Source of the DNA: Azospirillaceae bacterium
Lineage (GTDB): Bacteria; Pseudomonadota; Alphaproteobacteria; Azospirillales; Azospirillaceae
Reading direction: 5' to 3'
Assembly: GCA_028283825.1 (NCBI GenBank)
Contig: JAPWJW010000001.1
Coordinates: forward strand, 1,240,001 to 1,304,000
DNA length: 64,000 nucleotides
Below are positions 1 through 8,718 of the stretch, one piece after another; the first letter of the stretch is position 1, and each line of letters opens with the position of its first letter. The notes below the pieces were generated by a model, which worked only from the letters and a program-made list of their open reading frames with translations, was not told the DNA's origin and did not search any database. Made by a program: the position numbers and the translations under genes.

Positions 1-986
1 GGCACGCTTTCGCCGTTGAGGCCCTGGCGGGCCAGGTTCTGCGCGTCGGCCAGGTGGGCGTCGGCGTCGGCCTTGGCCGTCTGCGCGGTGATGAGCTGGG
101 TGTTCAGCTCCGTCAGCCGCTGGCCCATGATGCCGGTGCCGTTCTGCTGGTCATACAGACCGTACTGCCGGCGGTAATCCTCGATCGCCTTCTCCGAATC
201 CTCCACCTGGTGGCGCAGGTCGGCGATGCGGCCCTCCATATATTCTTCCACCTTGCTGGACGCGCCGATCTTCACATCGCGCTGTTCGTCCAGGTAGGCG
301 TCGGCCACCGCGTTGGCCAGCAGGGCCGAGGTATCGGGATCGCGGGTGGTGGCCTGGATCCTGAGGACGTCCGTCCGCCCCACGGTGGCGATGTCCAGCT
401 TGGACATCACGATATCGACTGTGCGGTTCTCGATCTGGGCCTGCTGGCGGGCCTGGTTTTCCGGTGCTGCCGGGGCGGTGGCCTTGGGCTTGGACAGCCA
501 GTCGGCCAAGGCGCCGGGCAGCAGGTGCGTCCAGCCGGGCTGCGCCGGTGCGGCCGTCTTGGCGTCCGGGTTGAACTCCGGATCGTCCATCAGGTGCAGC
601 TTGGCGATGACCTTCTTGGTCAGCTCTCGCGACTGGGCGACCAGCCCCTCGCTCTGCACCCGTTCGGCGTTGAGGGTGACCGAGGCCATGGTGGCGCCGA
701 TGCCCTCCAGCGCCGGCTGGGGCACCCCCACCAGCACGCGGGATTCCGCCGAATAGCGGGACGGCATGCTGTAGGCCACGACGCCGGCCAGCAAGGCCGC
801 ACCGACGGTGCAGGCCAGGACTAGGCGGCGGTGGGCCCAAATCTTGCGGTAGGTGTCCAGCATGTCGCGCGGCTGCTGTTGCGGCGGCGGCATATAGACG
901 GGGCGGGGGGCCGGCGGAGCGGCCATGAGGCGCCGTGGGAGGATGGGACCACCACCAAGGGCGCGGGGCTGTTCGGGCAAAGTCAT
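1..986 (-). CDS. Wzc/GumC-type polysaccharide chain-length protein (partial, 3' end off window)
   Basis: The N-terminal 328 codons of an inner-membrane chain-length determinant are visible; the gene runs off the left edge. A short proline-rich cytoplasmic N-terminus leads to a membrane segment near residues 57-72 (LACTVGAALLAGVVAYSM), then the periplasmic Wzz-type domain (RYSAESRVLVG) and a predicted coiled coil (EEYMEGRIADLRHQVEDSEK). The family controls chain length and export of surface polysaccharide with a Wza partner, and the Wza-type gene lies directly upstream with its TGA overlapping this ATG (ATGA). Whether a C-terminal tyrosine kinase is present cannot be seen. The assignment is firm; substrate unknown. 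Confidence 0.85.
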   Translation of the reverse strand, partial: MTLPEQPRALGGGPILPRRLMAAPPAPRPVYMPPPQQQPRDMLDTYRKIWAHRRLVLACTVGAALLAGVVAYSMPSRYSAESRVLVGVPQPALEGIGATMASVTLNAERVQSEGLVAQSRELTKKVIAKLHLMDDPEFNPDAKTAAPAQPGWTHLLPGALADWLSKPKATAPAAPENQARQQAQIENRTVDIVMSKLDIATVGRTDVLRIQATTRDPDTSALLANAVADAYLDEQRDVKIGASSKVEEYMEGRIADLRHQVEDSEKAIEDYRRQYGLYDQQNGTGIMGQRLTELNTQLITAQTAKADADAHLADAQNLARQGLNGESV

Positions 987-1645
987 CAGAAGTAACGCTC
1001 CCGGACTGTGATGACGTCGCCGGGTTGAACCGGCGTGGTGGGGTCTGCGTCGACCTGGGTCTTCTTGCCGTCCTTGCCCGTTCGGGTCAGGCGGAAGTCG
1101 TCGTCGCGGGCGCGGTAGGTGAAGCCGCCGGCCAGGGCCACGGCATTCAGGACCGACATGCCGGAAACGTAGGCGTAGCTGCCGGGGGTCTTGACCTCAC
1201 CCAGGATGTAGAAGGGGCGATAGCTCAGGACCTCGACGCTGACGCGGGGGTTCTTCAGGTAGTTGGGCGACAGGCTGGACTCCAGCGTGTGGCCCAGCTG
1301 GCCGGCGGTCAGCGACCCGGCATGCACCTGCCCTACCAGGGGGAAGGACAGGATGCCGGTGCCGTCGACGGCGTATTCGCCCGACAGGTCGGCCTGGCCG
1401 AATACCGTGATGCGCACCCGGTCGCCCGGGCCCAGCTGGTAATCGTTGGCGGCGACGCCGGGGCTGACCGCCGTGTCGTTGTTGGCGACGACAGCGCCCC
1501 CGGGGGCGCCTGCGGTGTTGGGGGCGGGCGGCGCCCCGTTGTTCTGGGCGCCGGCGGGCAGGATGGGAAGGAGGATGGCACCCGCCGCGACCGCCAGGGC
1601 GGCCAGTCGGGGCAGGGACTTAACGGGGCGGCGGGAAGGCAGCAT
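986..1645 (-). CDS. Wza-type outer-membrane polysaccharide export protein
   Basis: This 219-residue protein starts with an export signal (MLPSRRPVKSLPRLAALAV, cleaved near PAGAQ). A polysaccharide-export domain follows (YQLGPGDRVRITVFGQADLS, IDs such as FPLVGQVHAGSLT) and then a SLBB-like segment (FYILGEVKTPGSYAYVSGMS). The ATG at 1645 is preferred because AGAAGG sits about 7 bases upstream and the signal peptide then begins normally; an in-frame opening exists back to 1735. The family forms the periplasmic/outer-membrane channel for exopolysaccharide. It is translationally coupled to the chain-length gene. It is short compared with E. coli Wza (about 380) and more like compact GumB-type exporters. 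Confidence 0.88.
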   Translation of the reverse strand: MLPSRRPVKSLPRLAALAVAAGAILLPILPAGAQNNGAPPAPNTAGAPGGAVVANNDTAVSPGVAANDYQLGPGDRVRITVFGQADLSGEYAVDGTGILSFPLVGQVHAGSLTAGQLGHTLESSLSPNYLKNPRVSVEVLSYRPFYILGEVKTPGSYAYVSGMSVLNAVALAGGFTYRARDDDFRLTRTGKDGKKTQVDADPTTPVQPGDVITVRERYF

Positions 1646-1764
1646 TCCGGCACCTTCTGCTTGATCGGAGGCACGCCGGCGGGGTCGCTGCCGGGGGCTC
1701 GCTTGGGGGGTCGCGGGTGGCGGCCCGTATTGCACGGGCCCACCCTTTCGGTTTTATCAAAAGT

Positions 1765-1801
1765 GGGGGGCGGCGGTTGTGATCAAACGGGGGCCGCCCC
1801 C
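1765..1801 (-). terminator. Hairpin between the barrel gene and the export gene
   Basis: GGGGGCGGC (1766-1774) pairs with GCCGCCCCC (1793-1801) over an 18-base loop, 40 bases after the barrel stop on the minus strand and followed by ACTTTTGATAAAA. It may be a weak terminator or mRNA-stabilising hairpin that tunes export-gene expression. The loop is long, so confidence is modest. Confidence 0.4.
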
Positions 1802-1840
1802 TTATGGCCTGTGATCGTGGCAAATCAGGCCAGTATTACC

Positions 1841-3208
1841 TTACAGATGAAGGGTTAAGCCGACCAATATGTTGTGGTCGGCATAGCCGGTCCCTTCGCG
1901 ATTAGATGACCGGATTTGGTAGTTGTAGCGCACATTGATCGCCGTCATTTGGCTCATCATGTACTTTGCGCCCAGACCAACGCCATACACGTCATCTGAA
2001 CGGCCTATATTTTGAAAGTCGTCAGACTCATGGCTTAGCTGCAAGTGAAGTTGCACGTTGCGCAAAAGCTCGTGGTCCGCTGCCAGTGTTTCCTTGCTGG
2101 CGAAGTAGCCGGCGGAGCCGACGACGATGGTTTCCTGGATGTCGCGGGTGTATTCGCCCGTGACCGTGGTCAGCGCCGTGGCGTTCCAGGTGATCTTGGC
2201 GCCACCGGTGGGGGCGGAGAAGTTGCCCAGGCGCGGATCGTCATAATCCTGCGAGCGGTAGCCGGCGAAGACATCCAGCGCCGTGACGCCAGTCAGGTTG
2301 TACTTGGCGCCGACCACCATGGTGTAGCCGTTGGAATTGCGGTCATAGCCGCTCATGTCCGACGCGCTGTCGTAGTTGCGCGTGTTGTAGGCGCCCCTCA
2401 CGTACAGTTCATACAGATCCTCGATGCGATAGCCGGCGCGGACGCTGACCTCGTTCTCATCGTGGTTCTGGCGTTCCCACAGGATGGTGCGACCGTCGAA
2501 GGTGGCGGCGTTCTGGAAGTCGTAGCGGTTGTAGCTGTCGCCCAACTCCACGAACAGATTGCCGAAATCCTTGTGGCCGACCACGTTGGCGGAGGTCTGG
2601 TTGTATTCGGTGGGATCGGCCTGGCCGACGATGTTGTTGGGCGAGGTGCGCGGCAGATGCCACAGGCTGTAGTCCGCCCCGCCCGCGATCCAGGCGTCGT
2701 GGTAGATCTCCAGCCGCCCGTCGGCGCCCAGATCATAGTTGCTGTAGTTCTCGCGGCTATGGTCGGCGTACCAGTTCAGGTCGCCGCTGGCATGGAAGTT
2801 CAGCTGGTGGACGTTCCAGTTCGACTTCAGCTCCAGCTTGGGCTGCAGCACCGTGATCAGGTCGCCGGTGTCCCCACCCTGGGTCGCGTAGATGTTGCTG
2901 TCGTAGACCTCATCCAGCGTCAGGCTGGGGTAGAGGATGAAGCCGCCCACGCGGACGCCGACAGGGTCGTAGTCGGGGTGCTGGCGCGTGGCGACGGTGT
3001 CGCCGGCCGACGTTTCCGTCTGCGCGTTGGCCGGAATGGCCATACTGCCGGCCACCGTCAGGCCGGTGGCCGCCAGCATCAGCCGCTGTTTCAGACGCCC
3101 GGGTTTCGGCGCCGCGTGTAGGGGCGCGTCCGGATAAAGCCGGGCGAGGGGGCGCTCATACGCCACCCCCCCGGTGAAGAAGGGGTGACGGTGACGATTT
3201 GCAGGCAT
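1841..3208 (-). CDS. Outer-membrane beta-barrel protein of the exopolysaccharide locus
   Basis: 455 residues. After about 40 polar residues comes a signal-like segment (LMLAATGLTVAGSMAIPANA) and then a long series of alternating-polarity strands ending in aromatic/hydrophobic residues (ILVGLTLHL), typical of an outer-membrane barrel. ATG at 3208 is supported by GAGGTC about 9 bases upstream; the unusually long stretch before the signal leaves open a later start. Barrels of this kind sit beside Wza/Wzc genes in alphaproteobacterial EPS clusters and may help polymer pass the outer membrane; that role is inferred from position only. Codon use matches neighbours. Confidence 0.7.
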   Translation of the reverse strand: MPANRHRHPFFTGGVAYERPLARLYPDAPLHAAPKPGRLKQRLMLAATGLTVAGSMAIPANAQTETSAGDTVATRQHPDYDPVGVRVGGFILYPSLTLDEVYDSNIYATQGGDTGDLITVLQPKLELKSNWNVHQLNFHASGDLNWYADHSRENYSNYDLGADGRLEIYHDAWIAGGADYSLWHLPRTSPNNIVGQADPTEYNQTSANVVGHKDFGNLFVELGDSYNRYDFQNAATFDGRTILWERQNHDENEVSVRAGYRIEDLYELYVRGAYNTRNYDSASDMSGYDRNSNGYTMVVGAKYNLTGVTALDVFAGYRSQDYDDPRLGNFSAPTGGAKITWNATALTTVTGEYTRDIQETIVVGSAGYFASKETLAADHELLRNVQLHLQLSHESDDFQNIGRSDDVYGVGLGAKYMMSQMTAINVRYNYQIRSSNREGTGYADHNILVGLTLHL

Positions 3209-3331
3209 CGGATTTGACCTCGGGCTTGACGCGTTTGCCCTTGCGGGTCCGCGTCTTGGTTTAAAAACGGGTTGCCCCCCGTCCCCGCCCGTCTGGATCT
3301 CAATGGCGCTCCCTTTCCAGGTGCGCCGCGC

Positions 3332-4795
3332 TTACGCGCGGCCGTAGCTGTCGGACAGACGCACGATGTCGTCTTCGCCCAGATAGGCGCCCGATTGTAC
3401 TTCGATGAGATGCAAGGGCAGTTTGCCGGGGTTTTCCAGGCGGTGTTCCGTGCCGATGGGGATGTGAACGCTCTCGTTCTCCCGCACCAGCCGGTCTTCG
3501 CCGTCGCGCTGCACCAAGGCGGTGCCCTGCACGACGATCCAGTGTTCCGCGCGGTGGTGGTGCTTCTGCAGGCTGAGGCGCGCACCCGGCTTCACCATGA
3601 TGCGCTTGACCTGGAAGCGGTAGCCGATGTCCACCGCGCGGTAATAACCCCACGGCCGGTAGACCGTGGTGTGATGGGTCTCTTCCGACCGGTTGCGCCG
3701 GCGCAGTTGCTCGACCACCTTGCCCACATGCTTGGCATGGGCGGCATCGGCCACCAGCACGGCGTCGTCGGTGGCGACGATCACCAGATCCTCCACCCCG
3801 ATGGCGGCGACCAGGCGGCCGTCGGAATGGACGTAGGAATTCTTCACGTCCTGCAGGATGACGTCGCCCTGCTCGACATTGCCGGCCTCGTCCTTGTGGC
3901 TGACGCCCCACAGCGATTGCCAGGAACCGACGTCGCACCAGGCCATCTCCACCGGGATGACGGCGGCCTTTTCCGTGTGCTCCATCACCGCGTGGTCGAT
4001 GGACAGGGATGCGGCGGCGGAGAAGGCGGCCTCATCCAGGCGGAAGAAGCCGTTATCCTCCTTGCCGGCGGCGATGGCCTCGCGCACGGCGGTCAGCATG
4101 TCGGGCTGCAGGCGTTCCAGCTCGGCCACGTACTGCTTGGCCGACATCAGGAAGATGCCGCTGTTCCACAGGTAGTTGCCGCTGGCGACATACCGCTCCG
4201 CCGTCGCCGTGTCCGGCTTTTCGGCGAAGTGCTCGACCGCCCGCACGCCGTCGGCGGCACCCAGCGGGGCGCCGACGCGGATGTAGCCATAGCCGGTTTC
4301 CGGCTTGTCGGGGACGACGCCGAAGGTGACCAAATGGCCGGCCTGCGCCGCCGGCACGCCCTTGGCCACGGCCAGGTAGAAGTCGGGCAGGGCGCCGATC
4401 AGGTGGTCGCAAGGCTGGGCCAGCATCAGGGCGTCCGGATCGCGGTCCAGCAGCCACAGGGCCACCGCCGCGATGGCCGGCGCGGTGTTGCGGGCGGCAC
4501 TCTCCAGAATGATGCTTTGCGGTTCGATGCCGATCCCGTGCAGTTGCTCGTGAATCATGAACCGGTGTTCTTCATTGCAGATCACGATGGGGTCGGCGAA
4601 GCCGGCATCCCCCAGGGCGCGTGACGCCGTCTCCTGCAACAGGGTCCGGTCCGAGGTCAGCGCCAGGAACTGCTTGGGATAGATCGCCCGGGACAGGGGC
4701 CACAACCGGGTGCCGGCGCCGCCGGACAAGAGCACCGGATGGATTTGCGTGGTCCGCAAGGCCCGGGTGGGCACGCGCTCCGTCACGTCATGCAT
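3332..4795 (-). CDS. manC: Mannose-1-phosphate guanylyltransferase / mannose-6-phosphate isomerase
   Basis: A 487-residue bifunctional enzyme of the ManC/AlgA/XanB family making GDP-mannose precursor for surface polysaccharide. The nucleotidyltransferase half begins with the pyrophosphorylase loop LLSGGAGTRLWPLSR and contains VEHFAEKP; the C-terminal cupin isomerase half is PWGYYRAVDIG ... LSLQKHHHRAEHWIVVQG ... IPIGTEHRLENPG. Length matches the usual 470-490. ATG at 4795 is chosen; a TTG-led extension to 4834 is possible but unneeded. It lies upstream of the barrel/export genes on the same strand, 123 bases apart, consistent with one EPS locus. Confidence 0.95.
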   Translation of the reverse strand: MHDVTERVPTRALRTTQIHPVLLSGGAGTRLWPLSRAIYPKQFLALTSDRTLLQETASRALGDAGFADPIVICNEEHRFMIHEQLHGIGIEPQSIILESAARNTAPAIAAVALWLLDRDPDALMLAQPCDHLIGALPDFYLAVAKGVPAAQAGHLVTFGVVPDKPETGYGYIRVGAPLGAADGVRAVEHFAEKPDTATAERYVASGNYLWNSGIFLMSAKQYVAELERLQPDMLTAVREAIAAGKEDNGFFRLDEAAFSAAASLSIDHAVMEHTEKAAVIPVEMAWCDVGSWQSLWGVSHKDEAGNVEQGDVILQDVKNSYVHSDGRLVAAIGVEDLVIVATDDAVLVADAAHAKHVGKVVEQLRRRNRSEETHHTTVYRPWGYYRAVDIGYRFQVKRIMVKPGARLSLQKHHHRAEHWIVVQGTALVQRDGEDRLVRENESVHIPIGTEHRLENPGKLPLHLIEVQSGAYLGEDDIVRLSDSYGRA

Positions 4796-4920
4796 TTTAT
4801 GACCGCTCCGCTTCAGGGTTGGTATCCGTTGCAAAGCACGCTAAGGGGCGGGTGTCTGCGGGGCCAGTGACCAAGCCGTGTCAGGAAAGGTGTGGGGGAA
4901 CAGCGCACAAAGGGACGTAT

Positions 4921-4932
4921 GGCGCATGCGCC
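4921..4932. promoter_or_regulatory. Perfect 12-bp palindrome upstream of manC
   Basis: GGCGCATGCGCC is a perfect palindrome about 125 bases upstream of the manC start, in the 274-base gap between sulfatase and manC. It could be a protein binding site for the EPS operon; there is no other support, and short GC-rich palindromes arise by chance in this genome. Confidence 0.25.
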
Positions 4933-5001
4933 TGTACGCTCAGAAAGGGTAGGACGGGCCCTTCCCCTTTCAAGGGCGGGCAAAACGGCGGGGTTGAAAT
5001 G

Positions 5002-5032
5002 ATAAAAACCCCGGCGGGAGTGCCGCCGGGGT
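5002..5032 (-). terminator. Rho-independent terminator of the sulfatase gene
   Basis: On the minus strand, 37 bases after the sulfatase stop, a 10-bp GC-rich stem (ACCCCGGCGG at 5008-5017 pairing with 5023-5032) with loop GAGTG is followed by TTTTTAT. This is the clearest classical terminator in the window and separates sulfatase transcription from manC. Confidence 0.88.
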
Positions 5033-5069
5033 GCGCGTCTTCAGCGAGAATCCTGGGAACGAGGGGCGT

Positions 5070-7061
5070 TCAGGGAACGGGCGGCAAGTCCCGCGACTCC
5101 AGGGTCGCCAGCAGGACGGCCAACTCATCCGCCCGCGCCTGCACCTCAACACGGGTGGTCCAGATAGGCAGTCCGGCGCGCGCCGTGGGGGGCGAGGCCT
5201 GCACCTGGACCAGGTTCACCACCTCATTCGGGTCGTGGCGCAGGTCGTACATTTCCCATTCCTGCGGCACATGCTGCCCTGGATCTTCCCCCTCGCGGAC
5301 GGGGTCGCAATAGCGGGCCAGCTTGTAATGGGCGGTGCGCACGCAGCGGACATGATTGGGCTGGCGCACCGGCCCGGGTGCCAGGCGGGGCACGGGGCCC
5401 TTGCCATAGGCGCCATCACGCACGGCCGCCACCGTCGCGTCGAACACGGCGAATTGTTCCAGGGAGTTGGCTTCGTGCGGGTCGCCGATCAGGGGCAGCG
5501 GCTCCGTGATCTCATCGTCGGTGATGAACAGCACGCCCTGGCGGGGCTGGCCGTCCGGATCCCGCACGATGTCGGTTTCACCGCGGATCAGCGGGGCCAG
5601 GTCGGCGCCCGGCAGCGGCGGCACCGGCCGGCCGGTGGCCTTCAGCCGGGACTCGGCGGTGGCCTGGTCGGCCCGCGCCAGGCCCAGGATGGTGGGCAGC
5701 ATGTCGATGTGGCTGGTGACCTGGTCCAACTGCCGCAGGCCGCCCGCTACCGGGTGCGACGGCGGGAATTGAACCACCACCGGCACGTGCAGCGCCTCCT
5801 GATAGGCGGTGTGCCACTTCTCGATCATCATGCCGTGGGCGGCCGCATACTCGCCATGGTCGGCCAGGAAGACGACGATGGTGTTTTCCGCCAGGCCCGA
5901 TTCCTCCAGCGTGCGCAGGACCCGGTCGATGTGCGTATCCACCACCGCGTGCAGGTAGGCGTAAAGCTGGATGAAGTCGCGGGCCGAGGCGGCGGGATGG
6001 TCCGCCAGCTGGAACGGGATGCAGCTTTTCAGGGTGGCTTCCACGGCGGCGTCCAGGTCATGGCCGGCCGGCAGGGCGCTGCCGATGGCATGGCCGGTCT
6101 TGGACGACAGTGCCAGGCCCATCTTGTAGGCGTAATCGAACTGGCAGCTGGGCTTGGCCAGCAAATCCTCATCCAGCGTGGGCGGGTTGCGGGCGCTGTC
6201 CTGCGGAAACCCTAGGGGGTTCAGTGGGACTTGCAGGGTGCCGGCGGTGGGCGGTGGCGTGCGGTCGCCCTGCAAGGGCACGGTCAGCGGCCCGAAGACG
6301 GACTGGGTGGCGCCGGGGCCGCCGGTGTCCGAGGGCAGGGCCTTGGCGATCACCGCCGGGTAGGTCGCGATGTCATGCGGGTTGGCGAAGGAGGCGACGG
6401 CGAACCAGGGCCGTGCCTTGGAAGCATCCGGCGCCGCGCTATCGGGGATGTCCGCGCTTTTGGTGGCGGCGGCACGGTCATAGTCCAGGCCCAGGGCCTT
6501 GCGCTTCAGGAAGGTGCAGACGGAATCGGCGAAGCCGATGTCGCGGTAGGTGCCCAGGTTGTTGGCGGATGAACCGTGGGGTTCCGGATACGACTCCTCC
6601 CAATCGTCGAAGCCATAGGCCTGCAGGCTATGGTCCGGCGGATTGCTGACGTGCCATTTGCCGAAATAGTGCGTGCTGTAGCCCGATGCGCGCATCCAGC
6701 TGCCCAGCGTGGGGATGCCATCCGCCGCCAGCCAGGGGAAGTTGGCGGCGTCGCCATTCTTGAACAGCCCATCGGTCTGGGTGACGCCGGTGCGCGTGCC
6801 ATATTGGCCGGTGTAGATGGTGGTGCGGCTGGGCGTGCAGGCGCTGGCGGCGATGGTGTGGTTGCGCAGCACCACGGCGTTGCGGCGCAGGCGCAGCAGG
6901 CCGGGAAAGAAGGCGGCATAGGGGTTGGTTTCGTCCACCGCGCCCTGGAAGCCCAGGATCTGCTTCAGCGCTTCGTCGAAGCCACCCTCCGGCCCGTAGG
7001 AGAAGCGGGGGAAACGGTACTGGTCGGTGGTGATCAGCAGGATGTTGGGGGGCGTGCTCAT
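5070..7061 (-). CDS. Sulfatase (formylglycine-dependent, alkaline-phosphatase superfamily)
   Basis: 663 residues. The metal-binding start NILLITTDQ (Asp13) and the sulfatase signature C75-T-P-S-R79 (SACTPSRTTIYTGQYGTRTG) predict a cysteine converted to formylglycine; a second metal motif is FLADHGEYAAAHGM. ATG at 7061 is set by AGGAGG 8 bases upstream. No signal peptide is seen, so the protein looks cytoplasmic unless exported by another route. It should hydrolyse a sulfate ester (or possibly a phosphonate ester, as some relatives do). Its place next to EPS genes, with a sulfotransferase elsewhere in the window, suggests sulfated glycans, but the substrate is unknown. The length is above the usual 450-550, with an insert around residues 200-330. 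Confidence 0.85.
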   Translation of the reverse strand: MSTPPNILLITTDQYRFPRFSYGPEGGFDEALKQILGFQGAVDETNPYAAFFPGLLRLRRNAVVLRNHTIAASACTPSRTTIYTGQYGTRTGVTQTDGLFKNGDAANFPWLAADGIPTLGSWMRASGYSTHYFGKWHVSNPPDHSLQAYGFDDWEESYPEPHGSSANNLGTYRDIGFADSVCTFLKRKALGLDYDRAAATKSADIPDSAAPDASKARPWFAVASFANPHDIATYPAVIAKALPSDTGGPGATQSVFGPLTVPLQGDRTPPPTAGTLQVPLNPLGFPQDSARNPPTLDEDLLAKPSCQFDYAYKMGLALSSKTGHAIGSALPAGHDLDAAVEATLKSCIPFQLADHPAASARDFIQLYAYLHAVVDTHIDRVLRTLEESGLAENTIVVFLADHGEYAAAHGMMIEKWHTAYQEALHVPVVVQFPPSHPVAGGLRQLDQVTSHIDMLPTILGLARADQATAESRLKATGRPVPPLPGADLAPLIRGETDIVRDPDGQPRQGVLFITDDEITEPLPLIGDPHEANSLEQFAVFDATVAAVRDGAYGKGPVPRLAPGPVRQPNHVRCVRTAHYKLARYCDPVREGEDPGQHVPQEWEMYDLRHDPNEVVNLVQVQASPPTARAGLPIWTTRVEVQARADELAVLLATLESRDLPPVP

Positions 7062-7203
7062 GGCGGCGGTTTCCTCCTGGCCGTCGCCCATCCCCCGCGC
7101 TGTTCACGTTCACGTCGGCAGTCACTGGAAGGGGAAGGGCGGGTGCCGCCATTATAGATGCACGGGCGTGTCGCGCAATGAAATATCCCTTATAAGTTGT
7201 AAG

Positions 7204-8718
7204 TCAGTTGACGGATGGCAAAACGATGTGGACGCGCAGGCCGCCGCCGATGCGGTTGCTGGCGGCGACCGTGCCGCCCAGGGCCTCCACATTGCGTTTC
7301 ACGATCCACAGGCCCAGGCCGGCGTGGCCGGGGGCCTTTTCCGTGGCATGGCGGCGGGCATGGTCGGGTGGGCGCAGCGAGAAATAGCGGTCGAAGATGT
7401 TGTGGATTTTGTCGGCGTCGATGCCGGGACCGCTATCCTCGATATCCAGATTGATGGTCCCGTCCTCTTCCACCAGCCGCACGGTGATGGCGCCGCCGTC
7501 GCTGGAAAAGCTGACGGCGTTATCCAGGATGTTTTCCACCACGACGGCCAAGGCGACCTTGCCGGCGCGAACGTGCACGTCGGGCTGCAGATGGCGGCTG
7601 AGGCGGATTTGCCGTGCCACCACCACCTCGCGATAGCTTTTCAGGATGTCGGCCACGATCTGGGTCAGGTCCACGCTTTCGCGCGGCGATTCGATCATGT
7701 CGGCCATGGTGTTATCCAGGCATTGTGATGCCGAGATCAGGGCCTTCAGCCGGTCCAGCGACAGTTCGATCAGTTCGGCGGCGCGTTTGCCGCGGGGGTG
7801 ATCCGCCGGCACCAGGCGTTTCAGCGGTTCCAGGCAGGCCTGGATGGTGGCGACGGGCCCCTTGAAGGAATGGGCATTGTCCTCCGCCGTCTGGCGGATG
7901 ATTCCGGCCACGTGGTGCAGATCGTGCACCAGGCCGTCGAAGTCCTGCGCCACGCTGTCCAGTTCGGGAATGGCGTTGCGGCTGGCGAAGGTGTTACCGG
8001 CCACGCGGCCCTGGCGGATTTCGCGGGCGACATGGCGGAAATGGCGGATGTGGCGGCGCACGGACAGGGCCGTGAGCAGGGCCACCACCACCACCGCCAG
8101 GTACAGCATCAGCGCCAGGCGCACCTGCGGCGTTTGCCAATAGGGGCGGCCGATGGCCGTGGCCAGCAGTTCCGACGTGACGTGGGAGGAGACGAGGACC
8201 CAGCAGCCCCAGCGGCTCTGGATGGGCACGACGGAGGTCAGGATCTCCTCATGGCCCGTGGGTTGGACATAACGGATGTCCACCGGCTTGTCCCAACTGC
8301 AGCTTTCCGCCACCTGCGAGACGATGCCGTGGCTTTGAAGACTGTCCAGGGTGGCGCCCAGGTCGGCCATGCCGACCTTGGGTGCCGACGCCAAAAAGTA
8401 GAAGCCGCCGTCCTTGCCGGCGGCCCCACCCTTGGGTTGGAACATGAGTTTCAGATTGGTGCCGTCGCCATCGTACTTGGCCAACTCATCATTCAGGGTG
8501 GCCGTGGGGGGGCCACCCTCCCGGTCCAGCAGCGGCTTCAGGCCTTGCGCGATCAGCCAGCTGCTGTACCGGAGGTTCTTGGTGACAATGTCCCTTTCCT
8601 TGCGGTCCGCCGATTCGAACTGTCCGTACAGGATGAACGGCAGGACCGCGAAGATGGTAAGCAGGAACCCCAGTCTAACCGTGAGTGATCCGGATATCCG
8701 CCGTGCGGCCCAGCTCAT
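7204..8718 (-). CDS. Sensor histidine kinase partnered with the ChvI-like regulator
   Basis: 504 residues from ATG 8718. TM1 is near residues 15-32 (VRLGFLLTIFAVLPFILYG), a periplasmic domain of about 165 residues with two cysteines (140, 172) follows, TM2 is near 201-219, then a HAMP-like linker and an H-box with His283 (NAHSFKGPVATIQ, replacing the usual HELRTP). The ATPase has the N box ENILDNAVSF, DSGPGID and GLGLWIVKRNVEALGG. The start is uncertain: GGAGG abuts ATG 8718, whereas ATG 8808 has GGAG at a good distance but would overlap the regulator by 134 bases. By analogy with ChvG it may sense envelope or acid stress; the periplasmic domain was not matched to ChvG. Confidence 0.85.
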   Translation of the reverse strand: MSWAARRISGSLTVRLGFLLTIFAVLPFILYGQFESADRKERDIVTKNLRYSSWLIAQGLKPLLDREGGPPTATLNDELAKYDGDGTNLKLMFQPKGGAAGKDGGFYFLASAPKVGMADLGATLDSLQSHGIVSQVAESCSWDKPVDIRYVQPTGHEEILTSVVPIQSRWGCWVLVSSHVTSELLATAIGRPYWQTPQVRLALMLYLAVVVVALLTALSVRRHIRHFRHVAREIRQGRVAGNTFASRNAIPELDSVAQDFDGLVHDLHHVAGIIRQTAEDNAHSFKGPVATIQACLEPLKRLVPADHPRGKRAAELIELSLDRLKALISASQCLDNTMADMIESPRESVDLTQIVADILKSYREVVVARQIRLSRHLQPDVHVRAGKVALAVVVENILDNAVSFSSDGGAITVRLVEEDGTINLDIEDSGPGIDADKIHNIFDRYFSLRPPDHARRHATEKAPGHAGLGLWIVKRNVEALGGTVAASNRIGGGLRVHIVLPSVN

